The notes beneath the pieces were generated by a model. It made no database searches. It saw nothing but the letters and a program-made list of their open reading frames with translations, and was not told where the DNA came from. Position numbers and translations under genes: made by a program. A DNA stretch of 7,863 nucleotides from the NCBI GenBank assembly GCA_023457535.1, contig JAEWLN010000178.1, forward strand, positions 1 to 7,863. Reading direction: 5' to 3'. Each line of letters begins with the position of its first letter. The first letter of the stretch is position 1. Shown here piece by piece: positions 1 through 7,303 of this stretch. This DNA comes from Bacteroidota bacterium. Lineage in GTDB: Bacteria > Bacteroidota > Bacteroidia > Flavobacteriales > Flavobacteriaceae.

Positions 1-465
1 ACCCTACCCACACTAACCTCTTTTCCGGCTAACGCATGCCGTGGCGAGGTAATCACACTGACCGGAACAAATTTCATAGCGCCGCTAACCGTTACCTTTA
101 ACGCGATACCGGCAACAAATGTTACGATCGTCAATGCAGGGCAAATCAACGTCCAGGTTCCCGCAGGAGCGACATCGGGGAATGTTCAGGTCACTACGGC
201 AACGGGTTATACTACCAATCCGGGAATAATGACCGTCAATGGCCCCGTACTTACAGGACCTTTGAGCATTTGCATCGGGACGCCGGCCAACTTTGGTCCA
301 TCGTCCGGCGGCACCTGGTCAAGTAACAATCCGGGTATCGCAACGATCGATCCGGTCACAGGCCAGGCCACTGGTATCGCGCCGGGCATCGCGACCTTCA
401 CGTTTAACGACACCGCTTCGGGATGTGCGGTCACAACAGCCAACGTCAACGTATATGCGCTTCCA
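1..465 (+). other. IPT/TIG-like domain followed by a Big_2-like domain
   Basis: Residues 1-77 match the IPT/TIG pattern: PTLTSF, then GEVITLTGTNF, VTFN, a short strand, VPAGATSGNVQVTT and a closing strand. The first strand is probably clipped by the window edge. Residues about 79-155 have the bacterial Ig-like group 2 pattern: a Trp strand (WSSNNP), IATIDPVTGQATGIAPG and IATFTF, followed by a Cys (ASGCAV). Both are beta-sandwich folds common in bacterial adhesins and extracellular enzymes. They show that coding sequence continues upstream of the first in-frame ATG at 229. Confidence 0.72.
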
Positions 466-3400
466 TCGATTACCACGGATCCTTCTCCACAAAGCGTTTG
501 TTCCAATACCCCGGCCGTTTTTACGGTGGCCGCTACAGGTTCCAACCTGACCTACCAATGGTATCGCGGGGCCACACCACTGGTCAACGGCGGCAACATT
601 TCAGGAGCCACAACCAACACCCTTACGATCAATCCGGCAAACCCGGCCGATGCGGCCAACTATTCGTGTGTGGTCAGCGGCTCGTGTGCGCCGGCGGCCG
701 CTTCCGGCACAGCGGCTTTGACCGTTTTCCAACGCGTCGTCATTACGGGCCAACCCATCGTTACCCAATCACTTTGTACAGGTGCAACGGCCAATTTCAG
801 CGTTTCAGCGACTGGTACAGGCCTGACTTACCAATGGTTTAACGGCGCGACGCAGCTCAACAATGGAGGCAATATCTCCGGTGCGACGGCACCCAACCTT
901 TCTATTGCAAACCTCGCCATGTCCGACGCTTCTGCGCAGTATCATTGCGTGGTCAGCGGTACGAGCCCTTGCAGCGCGGTAACATCGGCCAATAGTGCGC
1001 TTGTCGTCAAACAACCGCCTACGATTACCGGTCAACCTCCTGTTTCACAAACCGTTTGCGCAGGCGACCCGGTCAACCTCAGTGTATCGGCTATAGGTGG
1101 CGAACTGACTTACCAGTGGTTCAATGGCGCCACGCCGCTTACAGACGGCGGACGTTTTGGCGGCGTAACCACGTCCATCCTTACCATCAATCCCACCATT
1201 GCTGCCGATAGCGGAAATTATCACTGCGTGGTGAGCAACAGCTGCACGCCCAATGCGGTTTCAACTTCTACGGCGCTTGTCGTAAACGAACGTCCGTTTA
1301 TCAGCAGTTATACCACATCGGCCTGTAGTGGAACGGCATTTTTGGTGCTCCCTGCTACGGGCGTCCCGGGACTTTCCACCATCGTCCCTGCCGGTACGAC
1401 TTACACGTGGGCAAACCCCGTAGTTACCGGCGGAATGACGGGCGGTTCGGCGCAATCCGGACAGCCGGCAGTTACCCAGACGCTGTTCAACCCGACAAAC
1501 GCCCCGCAAACAGCAACCTATGTAGTTACGCCTACATCGGGCACGACGGGAAATTGTGTCGGCGCATCGTTCGTGGTGACCGTTACGGTACTACCCGCGG
1601 CGACCATCAACGATATGGCGGTGGCCACTTGCAGCAATACAGCCCAATCGGTAACCCCGACAAACGGAGGCGGGAATTTCATTCCTACCGGCACGACGTA
1701 CAGCTGGGGTATCCCGGCAATGACGCCCGGGTTAAGCGGCGGCGCATCGGGCAGCAACCAGTCTGCGTTGAACTTTACGCTGGTCAATTCGACCAACAGC
1801 GTTCAGACCGCCGTTTATATGGTGACCCCAGACAGCGCGGGATGTCCGGGCAATACGTTCAACGTGACCGTGACGGTCAATCCTACCCCTACGCTGGGCA
1901 TCGCACTTGCCACGCAAAATATTTGTTCGGGCACGGCCATTACGCCTATTGCATTGACCAACCCCAACGGCGTTCCCGGAACGACAACCTATTCCTGGAC
2001 GCGCAACAACACGACCAACATTACAGGACTTCCAAGCGGCGGCGGGACACCCATCGCAGGCATCCTGACCAACAATACCGGTGTACAGCAAACCACGACG
2101 TTTACCATTACGGCGATTTCTGAAGAAGGTTGCCCATCTGTTGCGGGAACTGCCGTCGTAATTGTCGATCCAAGCCCTACAGTGACGCCAATCGCCAACC
2201 AGGCCGTCTGCTCCGGAGTCGCCCTGACGCCGGTAAACATCGCCTCAAATGTGGTGGGTGCGACTTTCACGTGGACGCGCACCGGCAATGCCAGTTTATC
2301 GGGCATGCCATTATCTGGCAGCGGCAACGTTATTTCAGGGATTTTAACCAGTACGAGCAATGTAAACCAAACCACGATCTTTACGGTGACGCCTACCTCG
2401 GGCGGTTGCAGCAATGCATCGGGGGCGGCTACTTTTACTGTAACGGTTAAACCCGCGCCTGTCATCAGCGCTCTTCCAACTACGCAAACCGTGTGTGGCG
2501 GCCAACCGTTTGTCATCACAAGTATCGATGCGAACAATGTCTCGGGAACGATTTACAGTTTCACCAAAAGCAATAATGTGGCAGGAGACAATGTGACCAT
2601 TTCAGGCGCGACGCTATCCGGAACCCTGGAAAATAATACGCTTTCGCCACGCACCGTAACATTCACCATTACGGCCACGGCCAATGGTTGTCCGGTTACG
2701 ACCACGGCCGACGTGATCGTTTCACCCAATCCGGCCTTTACACTGACGCCTTCGACGCAAAATATCTGTTCGGGTGCGGCCATGACCACCATCAACTTTC
2801 CTGCTGTTGCCGGCGTGACCTACAGCTGGACGCGTACGAATCCAACCGCGTCGGGCAATTTATCAGGGCTGCCGGACAGCGACACCAATGCCACATCAAT
2901 TGCCGGAACACTCGTCAATTTGACCGGCACGCCGCAAACCTCCGTAATTACGGTCACCGCTACGCTTGGCGGATGCAGCAAATCGGTTAATGTCACGCTG
3001 AATGTTTTTGCGGAGATGAGCGGCTCAGTGACGATTTCTGCGAGCCAGGCAATTTGTTCCGGATCTGCACCGGCAGCGCTGTTTGTGAGTGCGCCACCGG
3101 CAGGCGGATCGGGTAGCTATACCTACCAATGGCAACGCAGCACGGTGAGCAATACCGGTCCGTGGACCACTGTCGGCACGGGAACGACCTATCAACCGCC
3201 GGTGTCTGGCGCGGGAAGCCCGGATACTTTTTACCAATTGGTGCTTACGGGCTGTCAAACCATTACCAGTAACGTGGTCACGATAGAAACCATCAGCGGA
3301 CTCAACAATACATTTACGGTCAATGACGGCATCCCGGCTGGCGGAAATGTCATTTGCTCGGGCGGCACATTCTCGCCCTACATCGTTTCGAACAGCAGTT

Positions 3401-6400
3401 TACTCAATTATTCGATGTATACCTGGAACGTCGATCCGGCGCATTTTTCGCCTGCAACCGGCGGCCCGGTGGGAACGCAGCACGACGAATTCTTTGGTTT
3501 GCTGGTCTACACCGATGCGACATTGGGCCCGATCACAGCCATCAACAATACCAATGCTTCAGTTACAGTTCCATTTTCGATCACCCCTACCGTTTATGTA
3601 CGTTTCCTCGACATTGCGCTCTGCGGATTATCGGCAAGAACCTTTAATGTGACGATCCGTCCGCGACCAGTAGCGATTCCGAATGAAATCGGGGCAATTT
3701 GCAACACTTCGCCAACGGGAATCGTGATCAGCGGCAACATTACCGATGCGGCGATGAGCTTTGCATGGCAGCGCGTCGATACGAATCCAAACCTGACCAG
3801 CACGCAACTTTCCGGCAACTCCGGATCGGTTCCGGCAGGCGGCAACTTCAGCATTCCTGACGTATTGACCAATTCCACACTCGCGCCTCAAACGGCCACT
3901 TATCAGGTAACGCCATCCTCGCTTGGATGTACCGGCACGCCAATTCTGGTTACCGTTACGGTCAATCCGTTCCTTCCGGGTGCAGTGGCGGGAAGCCAAA
4001 CCGTTTGTAACCCTGGCGATCCGATTGCCTTTACAGAAACGACTCCTCCGGCCGGCGGCACAACCTATACCTATCAATGGCAAAGCAGCACAGCCGGTGC
4101 GGCAGGACCATACGCCAATATCACGCTCAACGGCAACAACGCCACTTACGACCCGCCTGCCGGTTTGACCCAAACAACGTGGTACCGCCGCGTGGTCATG
4201 TCGATGGTTAGCGGCTCTCCGTGCGCTGTTGCTACCACGACCCCTATTGTCGTTACGGTCAATTCGCTTACACCGGGCAGCATTTCCGGTGCGCTGACGA
4301 TTTGCTCCGGTGGATCGGCGACACTTACCGGACCGGCGGCCGTCGGCTCTGGAACGATCAGCTATCAATGGCAAAGCAATACGACGGGATGTGGCGGCAC
4401 GTGGACTGACATCGCATCGGCTACATCCATCAACCTCAATATAACCGGCCTGACACAAACCACCTATTACCGACGCGTGGCCACATCCACCTCTGGCGGC
4501 TATCCATGTCCGGAGTACAGCAATTGCATCGCTGTCACGGTCAATACGGTAACTCCGGGAGTGATGGGCAACGATGAGACCGTATGCGGAAGCAACCCAT
4601 CCGCGTTTACCGTACTGACGCCAGCTACCGGAGCGGGCGCGCTTACCTACCAATGGCAAAGCAACACCACTGGCTGCGGCGGAACGTGGGCGAACATATC
4701 GGGCGCAACCTCGGACGTTTATGATCCGCCTACAGGAATGCTCGTAACGACTTATTTCCGACGCATCACCACCTCTACGCTCAACGGTGTTTCGTGCACC
4801 GCCATCGGAAATTGCATCACGGTTACAGCCAATGCGGTCACAGCGGGTTCCATCGCGGGCAACCAAACGGTTTGCGCAGGTGGCGATCCGGCGCTGCTTA
4901 CCTCTGTAACACCGGGCACCGGAACGGGCTTCACGTACCAATGGCAAAGCAGTCCTAATGCGCTGACATGGACCGATATCTCCGGCGCGACCGGCCTCAC
5001 GTACGATCCGCCAGGACCTGTAACCGCCTTGATTTATTACAGAAGGCTCACCGTTGCCTCGATCAACAGCACTGCTTGTACCGCGGCATCGAATCTGGTG
5101 ACGATACAACCTAATTTTGTCACGCCATCGGTCGTAGCGGGCGACCAAACGCTGTGCAGCAATCCTGACCCGGCCGCGTTTACCGTGATCACAGCCGCCA
5201 CCGGAACGGGCCCGATCACTTACCAATGGCAAAGCAGCACCGTGGATTGCACCACCGGATTTACGGATATCATAGGGGCGCAAAGTGCTACTTACAATCC
5301 GCCGGCCGTAACGCAAACCACATATTTCAGGGTGCGCGTCATCTCGACGTTCAACACCGTAGCGTGTTCTGCGTTCAGCAATTGCATAACGGTGATCAGC
5401 AACGCCAAAACCTGGAACGGTACGGTAAGTGTCAACTGGAACACACCGGGCAACTGGACTCCGGCCGGCGTTCCTACCGCTGCGAATTGCGTCGTGATAC
5501 CAAATACGATCAACAAGCCGGAAATCGCAGGCGCGGGCTATGATGCGTACGCGTATTCCGTTACCGTGCTTGCGGGTGGAAACCTCGATGTACTTCAGGG
5601 CAACAGCATAACGGTGACCGATATCGTACAGGTAATGCCTAGCGGCGGATTTGCGATCGAAAACAACGCTTCACTGGTGCAGATCAACAACGTGGCCAAC
5701 ATCGGGAACATCAGCATGAAACGCATCACCCAGCCGATGTACCGTTATGACTATACCTACTGGGGCTCGCCGGTTACACTTGCGTCAAATTACACACTCG
5801 GAATGTTATCGGCAACAACACAGCCAGACAAATACTATTTCTGGAACCCGACCAATGCCGGAGCGGCAGGCAATTGGGTGCAAGCCAGCTCGGCGACGAT
5901 CATGAACCCGAACCGGGGCTACATCGTGCGCGCGCCGCAAACCTATTCTACGAATCCGTCCGTGACACAGCCTTACACCGCAACGTTCATCGGCGTACCG
6001 AACAACGGCGATATCAACGTGCCGATTGCCATTGGCTCGCTGGCGCCGGGATTGTTCAACGACAAGCTCAACCTCATTGGCAACCCGTACCCGTCCGGTG
6101 TGGATGCCGATGCGTTCCTGAGCCACCCGACAAACGCCGGCCTGATCGATGGTACGATCTATTTCTGGACGCATCATTCACCACCAAGTGCGGCGTACCC
6201 GAATCCGTTCTACGGAAATTACACGTACAACTACACCGCCGGCGATTACGCCACCTACACGCTCATGGGCGGCGTGGGAACTGCGCCAACCGGTTATGGC
6301 GGCCCTACCCCTAACGGCTATATTGCTGCCGGACAAGGATTCTTTGTCAAAGGTTTGGCCAACGGCATGGCGCAATTTACCAATGCGATGCGCGACAAGG

Positions 6401-7113
6401 ACAACAACAGTACGTTTTTCAGAATGTCGCCCATGCAAAGAGAGCGCATCTGGCTGAACCTTGCCAATACACAGGGCGCATTCAGCCAAACCATGGTGGG
6501 TTATGCCGAAGGCGCCACAATGGGTTACGACCGCGGACTCGACGGCAGTTCATTTGCCGGCAACTTCGTATCGTTCTATTCGGTGCTCGAAGATGCGCAA
6601 ACCGTATCGGTTCAGGGACGTCCGTGGCCGTTTGCCGACACCGATCAGGTACCAATGGGTTACAACGCCACAGTGGCCAACACGTATACCATTGGCATCG
6701 ATCACTTTGACAGCGCGTTCGATTCCCGGAATATCTACCTCGAAGATAAACTGATGGGCGTCATGCACGATTTAAAACAGCATCCGTACACATTCGCCTC
6801 AGAGGCGGGCCGATTCAACGACCGTTTCGTACTGCGTTACACCGACGGCTTGCTCAGCGTGGAAAAACCTGATGCTTCGGTTGTAGGATGCGTTGCGTTC
6901 ATAGATCGTCAAACGCTTCACGTTCAGGCATCGGATGAGATATCGGGCATTGAAGTGTTCGACCTTACCGGAAAGCTGATACGCGTATTCAATCCGGAAA
7001 CCAGCAGCCGTACGTTCACTTCGCCGTTCGTCCATGCCCAGGGTGTTTACATCGCCAAGGTCAAACTCGAAAACGGCGCCATCGCAACCGCCAAACTGGC
7101 CAATAACGAATAG
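1..7113 (+). CDS. Giant multidomain T9SS-exported surface protein, probable adhesin (5' partial)
   Basis: The frame is open from base 1 to a TAG at 7111-7113 and gives 2370 residues, so the true start lies upstream. The ATG at 229 falls after an IPT/TIG-like domain (residues about 1-77, with PTLTSF and GTNF) and is not the start. Next come a Big_2-like domain (about 79-155, WSSNNPGIATIDP), three Ig-like domains (156-429), PKD-like and YQWQ repeats (430-1802), a conserved C-terminal module (1803-2285) and a type C T9SS sorting tail (2286-2370). No catalytic motif is visible. The repeats are rich in Thr, Ser, Gly, Asn and Val, with a regular Cys near each repeat start. Known family behaviour: such proteins cross the outer membrane through the T9SS and end up on the cell surface or outside the cell. 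A role in adhesion or surface structure is inferred from architecture only. A terminator follows within 30 bases. No frameshift or internal stop is seen. Confidence 0.93.
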   Translation, partial: TLPTLTSFPANACRGEVITLTGTNFIAPLTVTFNAIPATNVTIVNAGQINVQVPAGATSGNVQVTTATGYTTNPGIMTVNGPVLTGPLSICIGTPANFGPSSGGTWSSNNPGIATIDPVTGQATGIAPGIATFTFNDTASGCAVTTANVNVYALPSITTDPSPQSVCSNTPAVFTVAATGSNLTYQWYRGATPLVNGGNISGATTNTLTINPANPADAANYSCVVSGSCAPAAASGTAALTVFQRVVITGQPIVTQSLCTGATANFSVSATGTGLTYQWFNGATQLNNGGNISGATAPNLSIANLAMSDASAQYHCVVSGTSPCSAVTSANSALVVKQPPTITGQPPVSQTVCAGDPVNLSVSAIGGELTYQWFNGATPLTDGGRFGGVTTSILTINPTIAADSGNYHCVVSNSCTPNAVSTSTALVVNERPFISSYTTSACSGTAFLVLPATGVPGLSTIVPAGTTYTWANPVVTGGMTGGSAQSGQPAVTQTLFNPTNAPQTATYVVTPTSGTTGNCVGASFVVTVTVLPAATINDMAVATCSNTAQSVTPTNGGGNFIPTGTTYSWGIPAMTPGLSGGASGSNQSALNFTLVNSTNSVQTAVYMVTPDSAGCPGNTFNVTVTVNPTPTLGIALATQNICSGTAITPIALTNPNGVPGTTTYSWTRNNTTNITGLPSGGGTPIAGILTNNTGVQQTTTFTITAISEEGCPSVAGTAVVIVDPSPTVTPIANQAVCSGVALTPVNIASNVVGATFTWTRTGNASLSGMPLSGSGNVISGILTSTSNVNQTTIFTVTPTSGGCSNASGAATFTVTVKPAPVISALPTTQTVCGGQPFVITSIDANNVSGTIYSFTKSNNVAGDNVTISGATLSGTLENNTLSPRTVTFTITATANGCPVTTTADVIVSPNPAFTLTPSTQNICSGAAMTTINFPAVAGVTYSWTRTNPTASGNLSGLPDSDTNATSIAGTLVNLTGTPQTSVITVTATLGGCSKSVNVTLNVFAEMSGSVTISASQAICSGSAPAALFVSAPPAGGSGSYTYQWQRSTVSNTGPWTTVGTGTTYQPPVSGAGSPDTFYQLVLTGCQTITSNVVTIETISGLNNTFTVNDGIPAGGNVICSGGTFSPYIVSNSSLLNYSMYTWNVDPAHFSPATGGPVGTQHDEFFGLLVYTDATLGPITAINNTNASVTVPFSITPTVYVRFLDIALCGLSARTFNVTIRPRPVAIPNEIGAICNTSPTGIVISGNITDAAMSFAWQRVDTNPNLTSTQLSGNSGSVPAGGNFSIPDVLTNSTLAPQTATYQVTPSSLGCTGTPILVTVTVNPFLPGAVAGSQTVCNPGDPIAFTETTPPAGGTTYTYQWQSSTAGAAGPYANITLNGNNATYDPPAGLTQTTWYRRVVMSMVSGSPCAVATTTPIVVTVNSLTPGSISGALTICSGGSATLTGPAAVGSGTISYQWQSNTTGCGGTWTDIASATSINLNITGLTQTTYYRRVATSTSGGYPCPEYSNCIAVTVNTVTPGVMGNDETVCGSNPSAFTVLTPATGAGALTYQWQSNTTGCGGTWANISGATSDVYDPPTGMLVTTYFRRITTSTLNGVSCTAIGNCITVTANAVTAGSIAGNQTVCAGGDPALLTSVTPGTGTGFTYQWQSSPNALTWTDISGATGLTYDPPGPVTALIYYRRLTVASINSTACTAASNLVTIQPNFVTPSVVAGDQTLCSNPDPAAFTVITAATGTGPITYQWQSSTVDCTTGFTDIIGAQSATYNPPAVTQTTYFRVRVISTFNTVACSAFSNCITVISNAKTWNGTVSVNWNTPGNWTPAGVPTAANCVVIPNTINKPEIAGAGYDAYAYSVTVLAGGNLDVLQGNSITVTDIVQVMPSGGFAIENNASLVQINNVANIGNISMKRITQPMYRYDYTYWGSPVTLASNYTLGMLSATTQPDKYYFWNPTNAGAAGNWVQASSATIMNPNRGYIVRAPQTYSTNPSVTQPYTATFIGVPNNGDINVPIAIGSLAPGLFNDKLNLIGNPYPSGVDADAFLSHPTNAGLIDGTIYFWTHHSPPSAAYPNPFYGNYTYNYTAGDYATYTLMGGVGTAPTGYGGPTPNGYIAAGQGFFVKGLANGMAQFTNAMRDKDNNSTFFRMSPMQRERIWLNLANTQGAFSQTMVGYAEGATMGYDRGLDGSSFAGNFVSFYSVLEDAQTVSVQGRPWPFADTDQVPMGYNATVANTYTIGIDHFDSAFDSRNIYLEDKLMGVMHDLKQHPYTFASEAGRFNDRFVLRYTDGLLSVEKPDASVVGCVAFIDRQTLHVQASDEISGIEVFDLTGKLIRVFNPETSSRTFTSPFVHAQGVYIAKVKLENGAIATAKLANNE
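466..1287 (+). repeat. Three tandem Ig-like domains (protein-level repeats)
   Basis: There are three units of 88, 94 and 92 residues (bases 466-729, 730-1011 and 1012-1287). Each opens with a P-x-S/T-Q-x-(V/L)-C segment, has a core Tyr-Gln-Trp-(Tyr/Phe) (codons at 553, 829 and 1111), a GG-x-(I/F) turn, a (T/S)-L-(T/S)-I strand, and an Ig-like F-strand reading NYSCVVSGSC, QYHCVVSG or NYHCVVSNSC. The Cys of the F-strand is not matched by the usual B-strand Cys. Its partner is more likely the Cys at the unit start or the extra Cys a few residues later. Such domains usually act as spacers or ligand-binding units on bacterial surfaces. The ligand here is unknown. Confidence 0.82.
1288..3009 (+). 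repeat. Six tandem PKD-like repeats
   Basis: The units lie at 1288-1596, 1597-1884, 1885-2172, 2173-2454, 2455-2727 and 2728-3009, and are 91-103 residues long. Each starts after a strand ending in Pro or similar (VTVNP, VIVDP, TVKP), has a Cys-(S/G) motif (NICSG, AVCSG, TVCGG), an aromatic strand such as TYSWTR or TFTWTR, and a turn with SG or GG. Most then have an 'NxT..QT' stretch, and each ends with (T/V)-I/V-T-P/A followed by a second Cys (GCPG, GGCS, NGCP) and a closing strand. The pattern matches the PKD-like repeats frequent in large Bacteroidota surface proteins. The third, fourth and sixth units are most alike; bases 1912-1944 and 2755-2787 are nearly the same sequence 843 bases apart. 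The two Cys of a unit may form a disulfide, which is inference. Confidence 0.8.
3010..3969 (+). repeat. Mixed segment: one YQWQ repeat, one long divergent unit, one PKD-like repeat
   Basis: Bases 3010-3297 (residues 1004-1099) encode a single YQWQ-type unit (QAICSG, TYTYQWQRS, TGCQTI) separated from the other five. Bases 3298-3669 (residues 1100-1223) encode a 124-residue unit that begins NVICSGGTFSP and ends FNVTIRPRP, like a PKD-like repeat. Its middle is longer and contains WNVDPAHF and GTQHDEFFGLLVYTD, which I cannot assign. Bases 3670-3969 (residues 1224-1323) return to a normal PKD-like unit with FAWQR, an NSTLAPQTATY stretch, GCTG and VTVNP. The interleaving suggests block shuffling or duplication of repeat units during the gene's history. 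Confidence 0.7.
3970..5406 (+). repeat. Five tandem YQWQ-type beta-sandwich repeats
   Basis: The units lie at 3970-4266, 4267-4548, 4549-4836, 4837-5118 and 5119-5406, each 94-99 residues. The shared pattern is (T/S)PG or similar, a (T/L)-(V/I/L)-C motif, a TYQWQS strand, a Trp/Tyr/Phe about ten residues on, ATYDPP or a similar turn, a (Y/W)-(Y/F)-R-R strand (FRVRV in the last), a Cys, then (V/I)-T-V. At DNA level the codons TA(T/C)-CAA-TGG-CAA-AGC recur at 4072, 4363, 4648, 4936 and 5221, spaced 291, 285, 288 and 285 bases. Units two, three and five carry an additional Cys pair. These are probably rigid stalk units; binding function is unknown. Confidence 0.82.
5407..6855 (+). other. Conserved C-terminal module preceding a T9SS type C sorting tail
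   Basis: Residues 1803-1903 form a head reading KTWNGTVSVNWNTPGNW followed by AGVPTAANCVVIPN, then short beta strands with LAGGNLDV, GNSITV and NNASLVQIN. This is a common Bacteroidota beta-rich segment. Residues about 1904-2285 form a larger module that is highly recognisable by pattern: SMKRITQPMYRYDYTYWGSP, LNLIGNPYPSGVDADAFL (2023-2040), GTIYFWTHH (2051-2059), GQGFFVKG (2111-2118), RIWLNLANTQGAF (from 2149), GYDRGLDG (2175-2182), DTDQVPMGY (from 2213), IYLEDKL (from 2245) and FNDRFVLRYTDG (from 2272). I recall this module directly upstream of type C sorting tails in flavobacterial surface proteins. Its own function is not known to me. Confidence 0.75.
6856..7110 (+). other. T9SS C-terminal sorting domain, type C (ChiA-like)
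   Basis: The last 85 residues (2286-2370) start with SVEKPDASVV and continue with short strands: VAFIDRQTLHVQAS, ISGIEVFDLTGKLIRVF, and GVYIAKVKLENGAIATAKL. The order 'core strand, then (V/I)-x-(V/I)-(Y/F)-D-(L)-x-G-(K/R), then a GVYI-type strand, then K-(V/L)-x-L-E-(N/D)-G' is that of T9SS sorting domains. The preceding module points to the type C class, named after the Flavobacterium johnsoniae chitinase ChiA tail, rather than the more common type A. Known role: it directs passage through the outer membrane T9SS. The protein ends in ANNE, a few polar residues beyond the usual hydrophobic last strand. The class call is from memory of the pattern. Confidence 0.78.
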
Positions 7114-7138
7114 CAGAACCCAACATTTTCAACCACTT

Positions 7139-7180
7139 TAAAGCCTCTTTTTACTTACTAAAAAGGGGCTTTATCGTTTT
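7139..7180 (+). terminator. Intrinsic (Rho-independent) terminator of the giant gene
   Basis: A 14-bp stem forms between 7139-7152 (TAAAGCCTCTTTTT) and 7160-7173 (AAAAAGGGGCTTTA), with one G-U pair, a 7-base loop and a T-rich run after it (TCGTTTTATT). It begins 25 bases after the stop codon. No run of U follows immediately after the stem, but the combination is convincing. It implies that the downstream gene needs its own promoter. Confidence 0.85.
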
Positions 7181-7205
7181 ATTCGGACATTTTATCCACA
7201 ATTTA

Positions 7206-7257
7206 TTGATTGTTACACTTTTATTATTATTTTGCGCGGCTAAGTTTTGTATTTTTA
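7206..7257 (+). promoter_or_regulatory. Weak candidate Bacteroidota-type promoter(s) for the glycine-rich gene
   Basis: The Bacteroidota housekeeping pattern is TTG near -33 and TAnnTTTG near -7, about 19 bases apart. One candidate is TTG at 7206-7208, 19 bases, then TATTTTG at 7228-7234, which lacks one T. A second is TATTTTTA at 7250-7257, with TTTG at 7231-7234 upstream, spaced only 15 bases. Neither is perfect, and AT-rich spacers give such matches by chance. A promoter somewhere here is expected because a terminator separates the two genes. Confidence 0.3.
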
Positions 7258-7268
7258 AGTTAAAAATA
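7250..7268. promoter_or_regulatory. Perfect 19-base palindrome in the spacer
   Basis: TATTTTTAA at 7250-7258 and TTAAAAATA at 7260-7268 are exact reverse complements around the single base G at 7259. The site ends 35 bases before the ATG at 7304 and covers one of the candidate -7 elements. This would suit a dimeric regulator or a weak RNA hairpin. All paired bases are A or T, so chance is a serious alternative. Confidence 0.35.
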
Positions 7269-7303
7269 TACATCCTTTATTTTTTATCCTAAAATGCTGC
7301 GAT

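Noticed and set aside
229..231. First in-frame ATG as the start of the giant gene
   Set aside because: The frame is open to base 1, and the 76 residues before it form a recognisable IPT/TIG-like domain. No signal peptide follows the ATG, though one would be expected for a T9SS cargo.
3628..5316. Long open frame of 562 codons on the minus strand opposite the repeats
   Set aside because: It is a by-product of the repetitive codons on the plus strand. Its recurring LPLV is the reverse complement of the Tyr-Gln-Trp-Gln codons. It is rich in Arg and Cys, has no domain pattern, and lies fully inside a well-supported gene.
466..5406. CRISPR array or mobile-element repeats as an explanation of the periodic DNA
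   Set aside because: The periodicity of about 285-290 bases is in frame, degenerate at DNA level and matches protein domain length. There are no short identical repeats with unique spacers, no terminal inverted repeats and no transposase.
7181..7303. Replication origin suggested by a DnaA-like box and AT-rich DNA
   Set aside because: Only one box is present, there is no array of boxes or recognisable origin gene nearby, and the AT-richness is normal for spacers in this phylum.
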